Source: Pilatotrama ljubarskyi
Taxonomy: Eukaryota; Basidiomycota; Agaricomycetes; Polyporales; Polyporaceae
Length of the DNA stretch: 64,000 nt
Direction of reading: 5' to 3'
NCBI GenBank assembly: GCA_022385805.1
Contig: MU277677.1
Coordinates: 310,964 to 374,963, forward strand
Shown: positions 1 through 10,555 of the stretch, piece by piece
Numbering within the stretch: position 1 is the stretch's first letter
How the letters are laid out: every line of letters starts with the position of its first letter
The notes under the pieces: generated by a model
What the model was told of the DNA's origin: nothing
Databases searched by the model: none
The model's input: the letters and a program-made list of their open reading frames with translations, nothing else
Program-made: the position numbers and the translations under genes

Positions 1-2
1 CG

Positions 3-1532
3 GAAGACGCGTACACGTCCTACGCCGAAGAAGAAGACGAAGAGCTCGAGGACTGGCCCGGCGACCCGCGCACGCCCAGCCGCAGGTTCCACCGGCGCGC
101 CCTCACCGACGATGAGGACGACGACGCAGCCGAGTATTCTTCAGACGAAGAGCATGAAGAGCTAGAAGAGCCCACGCAGGGCTTCGCGACGCACACCGCG
201 TTCGACGCATACTTCCAGCTCGCGTCCAAGCCCGCGCGCACCTCCGCGAACGTCTTCTCCGAGCTCGTCCCCCCGCTCACGCCCGAAGACGCCGCGGCCG
301 CCCTCTCCGCCCACCGCGACCGTGCACGCTCTACGCACCCGCGCCTGTGGGAGGACGAGAAGCTGCGCGCGGCGTCCTACCGACGGTTCCGCACGGAGCT
401 CGAAGAGGGCTTCAACCTGCTCTTCTACGGCTGCGGCTCGAAGCGCGAGTTCCTGAACGGATTTGCGGGCTGGCTCGCGGAGGAGGGCGGGCATGTCGTG
501 GTCGCGAACGGGTTCCAGCCGGCCTTCACCTTCCGCGACCTGCTCGGCGCGATCGAGAGGGTGCCAGGCGTGCTCGGGGACGAAGGCGAGTCCTCCTCAT
601 CCGGAGCTGTAGGAGGGCTCGACGCACAGGTCCAGCGCATACATACGTTCTTCTCCCGACCGTCCCGCCCTTCCGCCTCCTCATCCGCGACCCCCTCGTC
701 CTCCCGTGCGGATCCGGACGGCGACCTCCCGCACCTCTACATCATAGTACACAACATCGAAAGCGCCGCGTTCCGCGCACCGAAGCACCGTGCGGCCCTC
801 GCGCTCCTCGCGCTCGCCCCGCGCATCCACCTCTGCGCGTCGTTCGACCACGTCGTCGGCACGCCCCTCCAGTGGTCCCTCTCCGAGATCTTCGCGCGCA
901 AGCCCTCCTCTCTCCCCGAAGCCGATGGCGCAGCCCGAGCAGAACGCTCAGGCGCGCACGCGGCGCCGAAACGCGGCTTCGCGTGGCTCTGGCACGACCT
1001 GACCACGCTCGCGCCGTACGACTTTGAGCTTGCGTACGCGGATCCCACCGTCCTCACCGGCGCGTCCGCTCTGCGCGGTGCGCGCGCCTCTGCGGCCGCC
1101 TCGTCCGCGCTCGCAGCAAGCAGTGCGGGGGCGGCGGGGAGAGCGGGAGCGGGAGCGGTGACGGAGACCGCGGCGAGGCATATATTGGCGAGCGTCACGC
1201 AGAAGGCGAAGAAGCTCTTCGTGCTCCTGGGGACGAAGCAGCTTGAGGTCATGGATGCGCCTGCGTCCGCCACGGAGGCGCAGGCGGAGGGAGGGACGGT
1301 GGTGGGGGATGGGGAGGGGGAGGGCGCGTACGACTACGACCGGCTCTTCGCGGCCGCGCGGGACAATTTTGTAGCGCAGAACGATACGGCGCTGCGTGCG
1401 CTGCTGGGCGAGTTCAGGGACCACGGGTTGGTGGTTACGACCGCATCTGGGGGCGGGGAGGCGCTGTGGATCCCGATGAGGAGGGAGGCGCTGATGAAGG
1501 TCGTGGCGGATCTGAAGGCGGAAGGTGCCTAG
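3..1532 (+). CDS. ORC2: Origin recognition complex subunit 2, 3' part (5' end outside window)
   Basis: One uninterrupted frame runs from the first bases of the window to a TAG at 1530-1532, giving about 509 residues; the start lies upstream. ORC2 is a core subunit of the six-protein complex that marks replication origins in the nucleus and loads the MCM helicase. Seen in the sequence: an acidic, serine-rich disordered N-terminal stretch (about residues 1-60 of the visible part), then the family hallmark LLFYGCGSKREFLN, a degenerate AAA+ core with YIIVHNIE near 740-770, FAWLWHDLTTLAPYDFEL, and a C-terminal winged-helix part ending about 15 residues after LWIPMRREALMKVV. Alanine/serine-rich insertions typical of basidiomycete ORC2 interrupt the core. 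No intron is evident. The gene is intact as far as visible. Identification rests on recalled family motifs. Confidence 0.93.
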   Translation, partial: EDAYTSYAEEEDEELEDWPGDPRTPSRRFHRRALTDDEDDDAAEYSSDEEHEELEEPTQGFATHTAFDAYFQLASKPARTSANVFSELVPPLTPEDAAAALSAHRDRARSTHPRLWEDEKLRAASYRRFRTELEEGFNLLFYGCGSKREFLNGFAGWLAEEGGHVVVANGFQPAFTFRDLLGAIERVPGVLGDEGESSSSGAVGGLDAQVQRIHTFFSRPSRPSASSSATPSSSRADPDGDLPHLYIIVHNIESAAFRAPKHRAALALLALAPRIHLCASFDHVVGTPLQWSLSEIFARKPSSLPEADGAARAERSGAHAAPKRGFAWLWHDLTTLAPYDFELAYADPTVLTGASALRGARASAAASSALAASSAGAAGRAGAGAVTETAARHILASVTQKAKKLFVLLGTKQLEVMDAPASATEAQAEGGTVVGDGEGEGAYDYDRLFAAARDNFVAQNDTALRALLGEFRDHGLVVTTASGGGEALWIPMRREALMKVVADLKAEGA

Positions 1533-2082
1533 CGATCTGCTAGTGGGATTGTACCGTCTTATCTGCACAGTGCCGTCTGCTTTCGTGGTGTACACGTGTA
1601 TTGCTAGTACTTGTGTGTGTGTCTCTTTGAACGTCCGGCTTGTGTGGCACGGTGTACGGCAGGGCGCTTCACGCGCTGCTGCACTACTCGAGTTACTACT
1701 GAGATACTATCAGAACTTCTTCTATACCAGTAATGCTCACGACCCAATGATTACGCCCCGACGTTCTCCTCGTCATACTACTCATAGGAGGTCCTCCAGA
1801 GTTGCGCGGGGAGACCTACTGGGCGGCACGTCCAGTGCGCCGCGGCGACTACTTATTGCAATATTAACCACCTGTTTAACGGCACAGCCACCATCGTCCA
1901 AGTTCGCGGCTGACTCGCGTTTGTCAAGTTTTCGCGACCTTTCCTCAGCGCGGTCGCGAAGAAAAGCCTCGGGCCCCGGGTAAGTGGCGTCATCCAAGCT
2001 CCTTCTCTTTTCTCTTTCAATGAAGTACTGAGCTCCAGGCTCACTACTACCCAAGTTCGCAACTTGAAGAGATTTCACTACC
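1533..2082. other. Intergenic, ORC2 terminator side and promoter of the MYND gene
   Basis: About 550 bases between the ORC2 stop and the start of the first MYND gene. I see no coding frame with family features. It must hold the ORC2 3' end and the promoter of the next gene; no clear TATA box is visible. Confidence 0.5.
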
Positions 2083-3168
2083 ATGAGCCTCTTCTTCTAC
2101 GAGTTCTGCTGGCACGAGCCGACTAAGTCGTTCCGCGCGGACGTCGGCAGAAGCTCTCTGATCTATGGGAACAAGCACGGGCGGTGCGATGGCTGCCACG
2201 CGAAACCCGGGCGGGGGGAGCTGTTCCGCCGATGCGGGAGCTGCGAGTTCTCGATGTACCGCAGCGTCGAGTGTCAACGGGCCGATCGGGGAACACACAA
2301 GTAAGTACTTGCAGCTTTTCAAGCTTTCGTGATAATGCTCACCAGCGTCGGCGACGGCATTCGACGTCCAGGCCCGGGGCATAATGTCGTTTCATGCGGC
2401 AGACCGCCGAGCGCATCTAGAGCATACGCAAGAACGCCACGCCGGAAGAGGTCGCGCAACAGGAGAAATTCTTGAAGATGCGCGCAGTACTGGTGGACTA
2501 TAGCGATGTGCACCGCATATCCCTCCAGTACATCGCCGAGGCAAGAGTGTACATGGAGGGCGGTCCGGATGCTAAGTATACTCGACGACGCCGACCCGGC
2601 GGTTTTTGTGGTATCCTTGGAGTGGCGCGGAGAAGACCCCAAGTACATCGACGAAGGCTGCGTCGACCCTGGCCGCGCGTTCTCCGCGGGGAAGGGAAGC
2701 TTCAACCCGCTCTCCCTCTTCCTCGGAGCAAACACCGACGAGACACCCAAAAGCGCATGGGAGGCGTCGCAGGGGTACCGAGAGCGGCTCGCAACGCGGT
2801 ACGCGCAGCAGCCGGGATACGGCGGCATCCTCACGACGTTTTACCGGGTGAACAAGCACCTCACGAAAATCGAGTTCTACCCGCAGTGCCGCACGGACGC
2901 GCCCTTCAGCTGCGAGCGCTCGTTCGAGGCCGAGGAGGACCGCGCCCGGCGCCATCTCAGGTTCGTCGAGCTCGGGGCGTTCTATGGGCCGAATCCGGAC
3001 AGGGCGTATGAGAGCGACGAGGTGTTCGTGGTGGGCTATCTCAAGAAGTCGGGGGCGCGGTGGAAGTGGTGGGCAATGCCGACGCATCGATGCGATCACC
3101 CCTGGCACGACGAGAATGGGTACGGACGGAGGTTGCGGGTACGCCGTTCCGTGCGGGATAGACAGTAG
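2083..3168 (+). pseudogene. MYND-type zinc-finger protein, broken paralogue
   Basis: The first exon (2083-2300) begins with ATG and encodes an MYND-like CxxC...CxxC zinc finger (CDGC, then CGSC) ending at a GTAAGT donor. Coding resumes with the frame reading NATPEEVAQQEKFLK from about 2433. If the best-looking acceptor (2402) is used, that frame has an in-frame TAG at 2418-2420; acceptor 2422 would avoid it. A second break follows: the frame carrying ISLQYIAEARVYMEGG stops making sense near 2557-2575, and the homologous continuation (DDADPAVFVVSLEW to the TAG at 3166-3168) lies in another frame, with no room for an intron. The downstream part aligns by eye with the intact convergent MYND gene at 3429-4460 (FYPQCRTD versus YFPQYRSD, KFIELG versus RFVELG). 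MYND fingers mediate protein-protein contacts. I read it as a decaying paralogue; a sequence error could mimic this. Confidence 0.6.
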
Positions 3169-3428
3169 TACATAGCTATGCGACCTATGTCATCGATGCA
3201 GCCGCTGTTTCGGCGCCAGCGGACAAGCGATGGCAATACTTACTAGAAGACTTCGCTGTCCCAGGCATTGTCAATAAGGATGGTGCAGAGAGACGGGTGC
3301 AGCACATCTTCATACTGTAACGAGCCCACAACTGTACAAAGAGCATCCAATGCTATAGAGGAGAGTACTTGGTACAGACGAACAATCATACAAATACACA
3401 AAGGAGCCAACGGAAAGAGAACGGATCG

Positions 3429-4460
3429 CTAAGCGGCCGACCGCTGGGCTGCCTCCAGCTTCTGCTGGAGAAGCCTAAACCGCTCCGCCATGGACTTGGC
3501 TCTGAGCCACGCCGGGTCTGTCTCCCAGTCAAAGAGTACCGTCCAAACCCACTTGCCCCCCGCCATCTTCTTCATATATCCCGGAGCGGGCTTCTCCATA
3601 CCCCTTCTAGCGTTCTTGTCCTGTACAACGATACCCAGCTCGATGAACTTCAAGTAAAGGTCAATCTGACGTTGCGCCGCCTCGCGAGTCGGGTAAACGC
3701 TACGGAGCATGCCGTCTGAGCGGTATTGCGGGAAATACACCATCTGAGTAGGCCCGATCTGCGGCTGGAACAGGACCGGGAGGGCATCGACAAAGTCCGG
3801 GTCGTTGGCATATACGGCCCTGATGCGCTCGCGTGTGCTCGCAGAGGCTTCCCAGGCCTGGAACAACTGCGGGTGCCGCGTCGGTGCGTCGGCGAGCAGG
3901 CGCGCTCGGGGGAGCAGAGCGACGCTCTTGCACGTGAAGGTAAGCGCGGGGTTCGGTCCCTCGGGACCGGGTGCGCGATATTTTAGGGGGACGATGCAGA
4001 CTTGCGGCTCAATGTTTTCGGCGCCGCCCTGCAGAACCACCTTGGCTTGAAAGATGCCGGTGAGGGACGCCTTGTGCACCTCAGTGAAGTCGCGCAGGTG
4101 AGCCTTGAGCTCGATGAAGTTGGGTAAGCCGTCGATGACGGACTGCTGACCCTCCGGGCTGCTGGCCATCAGTTGCGACGTCTGCTGGTTGAACTTGCAG
4201 ATGGCCCTGGCCAAGGCGTTAGTGTGGCGGATTCTCGAGGCAGGATCGGTGGGAACGCACTTGTGAGCAGGCCAGTCTGCCTTCTGGCATTCCTCGCCGC
4301 AGTACAGCGCTGACTGGCAGCCACTGCATACTCGGAAATGTTCACCTTCCCTGCGCATGCGGTCGCACCTCCTGCACCTGCCGCTGCGAGTCTTGTTGCG
4401 GAGCTCAGCAGTGTCGTTGGGAAGGAACGTCCTTTGAGGAGGGTGGGTCTCGACGGGCAT
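3429..4460 (-). CDS. MYND-type zinc-finger protein, intact
   Basis: A single-exon frame of 343 residues from ATG at 4460 to the stop at 3429. The MYND zinc finger lies near residues 29-68: CRRC, CSGC, YCGEEC, then HKC, giving the seven Cys and one His expected. The remainder is a fungus-specific region with no catalytic motif I recognise (no SET-domain motifs follow, so it is not a SMYD methyltransferase). MYND fingers bind proline-rich partner peptides. It is convergent with the broken paralogue at 2083-3168, with 260 bases between the stops, so the pair probably arose by an inverted duplication. The start is chosen because it is the first ATG and is followed by the finger after 28 residues. 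Function beyond protein interaction is unknown. Confidence 0.85.
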   Translation of the reverse strand: MPVETHPPQRTFLPNDTAELRNKTRSGRCRRCDRMRREGEHFRVCSGCQSALYCGEECQKADWPAHKCVPTDPASRIRHTNALARAICKFNQQTSQLMASSPEGQQSVIDGLPNFIELKAHLRDFTEVHKASLTGIFQAKVVLQGGAENIEPQVCIVPLKYRAPGPEGPNPALTFTCKSVALLPRARLLADAPTRHPQLFQAWEASASTRERIRAVYANDPDFVDALPVLFQPQIGPTQMVYFPQYRSDGMLRSVYPTREAAQRQIDLYLKFIELGIVVQDKNARRGMEKPAPGYMKKMAGGKWVWTVLFDWETDPAWLRAKSMAERFRLLQQKLEAAQRSAA

Positions 4461-4580
4461 GATGACAGCGAGTGTGCCGACCGAGAAATGAGTGCGAATA
4501 GCTGCTGTATAGGCACGGGGAAAGGGGACTACTGAGCCTCCGAGAGAGCCTTGCTTGCGATCCGAGGCGAACGTGCGGAT

Positions 4581-4953
4581 TAGTGCTGCCGCAGACTCAA
4601 GTCACCTTGAAGGCAAGTTGCGACTTGACTTGACGGCATCTCGGCATCACCACCTTGAAGCACCGTGAGGCGACCGTGAGTTGCCTTGCAAGTTGCTTCG
4701 AGTCGATACCGAGACCCGGCAGATCCGCACCGTCCCGGCCCGGATGGGGGTCAGAGCTTGACAAGGTCACGTGTAACTCTCACGGCCTCCTCTCAGCGCC
4801 CAGAGCATGCGGTACGCGCGACGCTTACAGGGCAGAGTAGACAGGCGCTTAACTTGCAAGGCACTTCAAGGCGACCTTGAAGCGCTTCAATGCACCAAAA
4901 ATTCAAAGTCCGACGCCGTGAAGCAACTCGCAACTTGACTCGCGGCAGCACTA
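4581..4953. mobile_element. Non-autonomous hAT-like miniature transposon (MITE)
   Basis: A 373-bp element with perfect 12-bp terminal inverted repeats: TAGTGCTGCCGC at 4581-4592 and its reverse complement GCGGCAGCACTA at 4942-4953. The similarity continues imperfectly inwards (GACTCAAGT on the left, GAGTCAAGT on the right, then AAGTTGCGA on both). It is flanked by an exact 8-bp direct repeat, GTGCGGAT, at 4573-4580 and 4954-4961. An 8-bp target duplication plus termini fitting YARNG are the marks of the hAT superfamily. The interior has repeated CAAGTTGC/GCAACTTG and CTTGAAGG words, as in hAT subterminal repeats, and no coding capacity. It would need a transposase made elsewhere. The intact target duplication suggests a fairly recent insertion. 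Confidence 0.85.
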
Positions 4954-4961
4954 GTGCGGAT

Positions 4962-6429
4962 TCGGACTCGGAGCCGCAGGATGATCGGCGAGGTGCACAG
5001 CGACGATCGTCTGCGTTCGCGGATTCTCGCGGATTCCCTCCTTCCGAGTCCTGGGTCATTATGTCACTTGTTGCAAGTAAGGCGCTGCGGCAGGCGCACG
5101 CCCCATGAGGATGATCCGAAACTTATACCATTGTTAACGTGTATGATGTAGTAAAATTCACTGAATGCTGCCAAGTAGCTGAAGGGTACGCCGCTCCCAA
5201 GAGAAGGAGAGTTCAACAATGGCTGCTGTTCCGATCCAATGGATTTGTCTATGCTCGGCGGACATTCTGACTCTATAATAATTCGAGTGTCCTGGAGTCG
5301 ACGAAGCGATTCATAGGATATAGCTGAAGTCAACCTGCAAGCCGAGTACAGTGGGACATGACAGATCAAGCAAGTTCGCCCCTCTGTAGTATAGCACATG
5401 TATTCTCGAGTTGGGTTCACATAGCCAGCGAGGAATCGAAACACTCAAGATGCTGAGGAAAAAGTACCTATTGCTCAGGAGAGCACTCGGAATGAGCGTG
5501 AAGTGAGCACTGATGGTGCGAGAAATCGCCCCGGTAGCCAGCTAGTACCACAGTAGTAGTCGTTTCGGCCCTCGTGCGTACTGTATATTGCCATTCGAGT
5601 CGACTCCTGGCATGCATGCGAGTGCCGTTGTTGATTTGTTGATGATCGCCACCTTATCTTGTACAGCCCGCTCAGCAAGAGCTGATATATGCCATTATCA
5701 TTACTTTGGGGTGAGACTCCATGATGCAACTGGGTACGAGGCCTATGAGGAAGCGGAGGACGCAGCAGGAGCGGGAACAGAGCCGCTCTGGAGCCTGGAC
5801 TGAGATGCGCAGCGAAGGCGCCCACGCATTGGCCCAGGGCACGTGCCTTTATTTCCATTCCTAGACGATGCAGGTACGGTTCACAGCCACCGGGCTTGAA
5901 TTCACGGTATGATAAGCCGGATGATCCAGGGATCATCCTCAAATACCATGTTTTTTACCCTCTCAGAGGGTTCGAATACCTCTATCAAACCTGCGGTAGG
6001 TCCAGTTGTGGTGAGAGTGGGAGACGTCTGGCAGCCTGTGCGACTCAACTTGTATGAACTCTACAAAGGGGCAACAGCGTGCTGGAGGGTGAATAACATG
6101 CACTCGGACTGAATGCAGTGGTTTGAGAGGAGCATCGCTTTGTTGGAAGTTATACCAATAGGTCGAGCCATGCTCATGTTCGGCGGACGGGTATGTCTGC
6201 GATAGGGCTCTGCACCGCGGGACGCGGAGTCAGAATCTCCTGCGAGAAACTGGACGGTCTCCATTGTCAGAAGACCGAGAGCAGATCTCTCAGAGTATCC
6301 TTCAAGAGCACTGGTATCAAAACCTGATAAACAAGCACATCATCATGAACGTCATCTATACATCCAACTCGTCCAGTCGTCTCAGCACGTTCCGGAGATC
6401 ATTACGAGTCATGAGGACCTCTGTCTCCC
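4962..6429. other. Intergenic, nothing recognised
   Basis: About 1.5 kb, less GC-rich than the genes around it. Short open frames occur on both strands (for example 5064-5444 and 5475-5942 on the minus strand), but they lack family motifs, introns or codon bias and look like chance. It contains the 3' flank of the membrane-protein gene to the right. Confidence 0.4.
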
Positions 6430-7449
6430 CTACTGCACCTTCGTCTTCGCCTTCGCCGCCGCCGCACCGAAATTCTTGACCGCCCTCGTCGTGAACAGCC
6501 CCGCTAGCACGATCGCGCACACCGCACGCGCGGTCTCCGGGTCCACCGCCGCGATCTTCTCCACCCCGTCCGCGCGGCCGAGCCATCCGAGCGCGACGTT
6601 GTGCGCGTCAGCCCAGAACGGCTGCGCGTGCGTGAGGAAGGCGTACAGCCCCGTGATGAGGGGCGCACACCAGAGGTCGGTGGTCGTCCAGCCGTAGGGC
6701 AGGAACTCGGTCGGGGTGGTCAGGGTCAGCGCGTATGGCTGGAAGAATGAGAACAGGTTCGTGACGAAGAAGCCTGCATTTGCCGTGAACTGCGCGTTAC
6801 GTGTGAGCAAGAGTCTGTACTTAGGAGGTGGAAACGATACGCACGAGGGAGGTGAGCAGCAACGTCCAAGGGTTACTGTTGATAGCGGGCGAGGTGTGCG
6901 CGGTGACCATGGGCGGGATGAGATTGCAGAGGAGGTATGCACGCGTCATGCCATCTATCGCAGCCAAGGGGACTTCGTTCTGGAATGCGGGGGTCGGGAC
7001 ATAGGGCAGCTTCTCTACGGCTGCCTGCACTGCCGTATAGAACGCAGGGACGACACCCGATAACATGAACGAGGGTGGGATGGCCAGGGCAGGGCCTGTC
7101 CACCCATAGACTCATTCATATCTCAGTAGCAACAAGACGATGCAGAGGCATACTGACATGTCACGGCCTCTCCCCCGTAGACCACTAACAGCACAGCGGC
7201 AGCATCTCTCACAAAGGATCGTTGCTCGACCTCAGGGAGGGCCACGGCGTCCTTCTCCGAGCGAACAGTCTTCGTCTTCTGGATATGGTCGCGCCAGAGC
7301 TTCTCCCTAATCTGCCGGAGCGCAACGCAGAGACGGACCGCTGCGACGACATCGAGCGTGCTGAGCGATAGGCCGAACCAGGTGAAAGGCGCCACGGGCT
7401 GGAGGGCGTATCTGTAGAGCTCGACGACGGGGTAGAGGAGGAGAGACAT
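6430..7449 (-). CDS. Conserved fungal multi-spanning membrane protein, function unknown
   Basis: Three exons on the minus strand: 7449-7158, 7110-6845 and 6789-6430, joined by 47- and 55-nt introns (donors GTCAGT and GTGCGT; acceptors GAG and CAG). The product is 305 residues. Several hydrophobic segments are visible, among them the N-terminal LSLSTLDVVAAVRL, AAVLLVVYGG, IPPSFMLSGVVPAFY, the TRAYLLCNLIPPMV stretch, FFVTNLFSFF, LITGLYAFLTHA and AVCAIVLAGLF, so it is probably an integral membrane protein with about five to seven spans, and its C-terminus is lysine/alanine-rich. The first intron's acceptor is the weaker GAG, so that junction is less certain. I do not recognise the family by name. 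Confidence 0.75.
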
Positions 7450-8127
7450 GGCTGGGGTATACTCAGCCGCCGATGTGGGCTCTTATATTGGCGATTGTCG
7501 GGGCGACGTGCTCGCGCACTGACGAACGTGGAGGACTGAGGTGCAGAGACGGTGCGGGACATGTCAGAACGACGAAAGGGGAGATGCGGCAAATGTGGTA
7601 ACCTATTCCGTGTGCGATAATCAGTAGCAAGGGTACAATGGTGTAGTGGCTGTAACGGCCCTAAACCGGGAATGTGAGGAGGTCTAAAGTTCCAACGGGC
7701 TCAGTCGTTTGTGCGCTGGTTCAAGACCGTCCCCTCCAGAAAACTTGGTTACCTCGCACCGCCCGCTCCGTAAGGAGTGGGAAGGGCTGGTATAATACGA
7801 CCTTGACTGGCCAGGGAAGCAATTCCGCAACCTGCAGGACGTGCCGAGTTAGTCTTAGGAGATCAGGACGAGTCGTCTGTTCGTGCAAATGACCCGTGCC
7901 CCTCACAAACCCTCCTTTTTGCATCTACTTATTCAACGTGTTTGCGCCAGTACAGTCGGCTGTTGTCTGCGCTTGCAGAGTGTATTCTGATTCAGCGGAA
8001 GATGATGGAATACATAGGGCATACGTGGTGGGCATATATACACATAATATACATAGGGCATAGTTTGCATAGGAGGCGGATCAGTACCGCGCAAGTAGTA
8101 GTAGTAGCAACTCCGAAAGATGAAATA
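7450..8127. other. Intergenic, nothing recognised
   Basis: About 680 bases holding the upstream region of the membrane-protein gene and the 3' flank of the next minus-strand gene. A weak tRNA-like box pair near 7640-7730 was examined and rejected. A short AGT run lies near 8094-8106. Confidence 0.4.
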
Positions 8128-9422
8128 TCAGACGCGAGGAGCCCGGTTTCCGTTACGCATTTGTGTGTGGCTCGCAGCTCTCATCGCCTTCTCCTTTTCC
8201 TCCTGTCGTTCCCTCCTCGCGAGTTCCTCCCTGTTGGGCGGGGGCGCGCGTATATTTGCTTGCTTCACGGGGAAGAGGTCCAGCGCAGAGAGACTATTCC
8301 ACCCGTCTGCATACTTGATGTTGAACTCGATGCACTCTAGCAATACCAAGCGTAGCTTGATGGCGCCAGAATCGAGCTGATCCCGGTAGTAGCGGCAATG
8401 GGCCTCGTCAAACATCTCGGGGCGACGGGCCTGGCATGCTGCGGCATAGCAGTGGAGCTTTGCAGCCTTCGCCTTCCTCTGCAGAACGGGTGATGAGCAC
8501 TTCACGCCGATGACGAAGGAGCGAAGACATACATCGCTGGGCAAACTCTGCCATCCCTCCAGGGACATCGACAACGGAGACTTGTGAGCCACGTAGAGGC
8601 CGGCGTAACGCCATTTTCTAGTTTCGATTGTCTTCCCTTGATCTACTACGCTCTGTGGGCTCTGTGGGTTGTTGAACAGATGGAACTTGCCCAGCTGAGG
8701 TAGCTCGGCAAGGTCCGGCGTGGCCATGTATGCGAAGCCATGCTTCCCAGCTACGATCAATTCGCTTGACACGCCGGAATGCGTGTCGAGAAGTACCACG
8801 GGATACTCAGTGATGTCCTTGGGCAGTGCTTCGCGCTGCGAGTGTAATCAGCCAAGGCGTCCTCACACGATAAAGAAGCAGTCAAATTACCTTATAGCGG
8901 CATGGATGCTCAGGTATGCCCGCAAGCTTGTACATACTCGCCTGCGCGCAGGAGGCTTCGATGACCCTGTTGCTGACAACCACTACTGGAAAGCGACCCC
9001 CGGGCTGATTTGGGATGAGCGCCGTGACCTGTTTGCCTACTTCGTCGTCGCGGTCAAGCGGCCGACCACTGGCCGCGTGCATGCCTGCGTGCACCCGGCG
9101 GTGCACCGCTTGCTGCACGTCATCGGAGACCGGGAATGGGCCCGGAACGTATGGCTTCTGGGTAGCATTGCGGGTGGTGGAATGGAGCGTCGTTCGCAAG
9201 AGAGACGACTTTTTCGAGGCTAGCTTCGCCGAGGTGCGCGCGCTGGGGATCTTCTTGGTGGCCTCGATGATGCGTGGGTATCCGCGATACTCGCCATTCT
9301 GGAGTTGGCGGAAAGGAAACCGCGAGGGTGACATTGGTTAGCGGGCAGGCAGGAGAGGAGCGGCGATCAAGACTCACCTGTACTGAATTGCGGTATGGCT
9401 TGACTGGGCGAGCGGTTGACAT
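8128..9422 (-). CDS. Fungus-specific hypothetical protein (DUF6697-like, tentative)
   Basis: Three exons on the minus strand: 9422-9378 (15 codons), 9298-8891 and 8835-8128, all joined in phase 0 by canonical introns (GTGAGT...CAG, GTAATT...CAG), giving 386 residues. The first exon is supported by an exact in-frame splice into NGEYRGYPRI. The C-terminal half has a compact globular region with GKFHLF, KWRYAGLY, PLSMSLEGWQSLP and a cysteine-bearing helix (LHCYAAACQAR), ending in a charged, coiled-coil-like tail (REELARRERQEEKEKAM). This W-Y-G-Y...W-x-x-L pattern recalls a domain seen in many mushroom proteins of unknown function, which I believe is DUF6697, but I could not check it. No catalytic motif is evident. 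Confidence 0.72.
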
Positions 9423-10555
9423 GGCGGCTGGCTTGCGAGGTGAACGACTGCTACGGCGGCTGGTCGGGATTGGAATCCGCTGCTGGGAGTGGATGGTCTG
9501 TTGGGCATCCCAGTCGCAGCGTTTTATGCCGTTCAGACATGAGTGGCGAGGAGGGCATTGGCCTGCAGCTTTGCTCGTCCAAGAGCCCCGTCCAAGAGCC
9601 ACTGAGTTCGACGCGCGGGGGCTCGCAGAGCCGATCAGACGAAGCGAGCAAGCATGTCGAAGCCTATCTGCTAGAACAAAGCGTGGGCGTAAGTCGCTGT
9701 AGTGCGCGGCCAGCAGTCGAGGGACCAGGCGCAGCTAACGCCACGCGGCGAGAGCAAAGCGTCATCTGAGCTCGAATGATTACGAGAGTTCCTCAGCCTG
9801 ACGTAGAGCAAATACCACAGGAAGAATCCACTCGGACCACAACATTGAGGACACTCCTATTCAGTGCAGCCGCCGCAAGCGCAGGGGCCAAAGTCTATGG
9901 CTGTCTAGGCCCCAATGTTGCGGAGCGTTTAGACGTGCCTCTTGTGGCACGGTACGCGGCACGAGTACTGTATATATAAGAGATGCACCCAGCGGGCGTA
10001 CTGCGCAGTGGTATCGGAGAGAGCGCCAGAGGGTGCGGTAGCTCGAAGCTCGGATCCAGCGACTCCAAGTCCGTCCTAGGATGCGCGTGTTAGTTAGTCC
10101 AGAGAGGAGTCTGAATGAACACCACACATGTCGAACAACCTAGCTATAGCAGCGGTCAAGGCGACGACTGCCTGCGACCGCCGACGTGAAGCGTCAAAGT
10201 GAACTCGGTTTAAGCGGACTTGAGCGGACGACCGTCAGACAGCGCAAAGCGTCGCTGCACGTCGTCAGCCACACCGGGCCGGCGGGACCGCGCTGCGGGG
10301 ACGACGACATGGGCGCTTGGTCGTCCCCCGACGTCCTCACTTGGTACCCGCCACGACTTGGATACGACGGTTACAGCTGCATGGTCTAGCTTTCCTTGCT
10401 CTCCTAAAGCGTCTTACGCATCGCATCGAGAGCATAGCGCAGAGACCTGTGACGGAAGCTCTGACACGACTTGATCGTCGAGGGGTCTACCTCCGACCGA
10501 GAACATCCGGACCCATATACCCCGCTTGTCTCCGTCTGACCTCGGTCTACTTACG
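9423..10555. other. Intergenic between divergent genes
   Basis: About 1.1 kb between the start of the DUF6697-like gene (minus) and the start of the FG-GAP gene (plus). It contains one strong TATA-like run at 9971-9980. No convincing coding exon was found. Confidence 0.45.
9971..9980 (+). promoter_or_regulatory. TATA-like sequence TATATATAAG
   Basis: A ten-base TATA-type run in the intergenic space. It is 576 bases before the ATG of the FG-GAP gene, further than usual for a fungal core promoter, so it may serve a long leader, a non-coding transcript, or nothing. Confidence 0.3.

Noticed and set aside
5064..5942. Minus-strand open frames of 126 and 155 codons
   Set aside because: No family motif, no introns linking them, and no coding bias; they lie next to the transposon in otherwise non-coding sequence.
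7636..7735. tRNA-like boxes (an A-box-like ATGGTGTAGTGGC and a B-box-like GGTTCAAGACC)
   Set aside because: No acceptor stem pairs across the segment and no sound anticodon arm forms, even allowing an intron. At most a tRNA relic.
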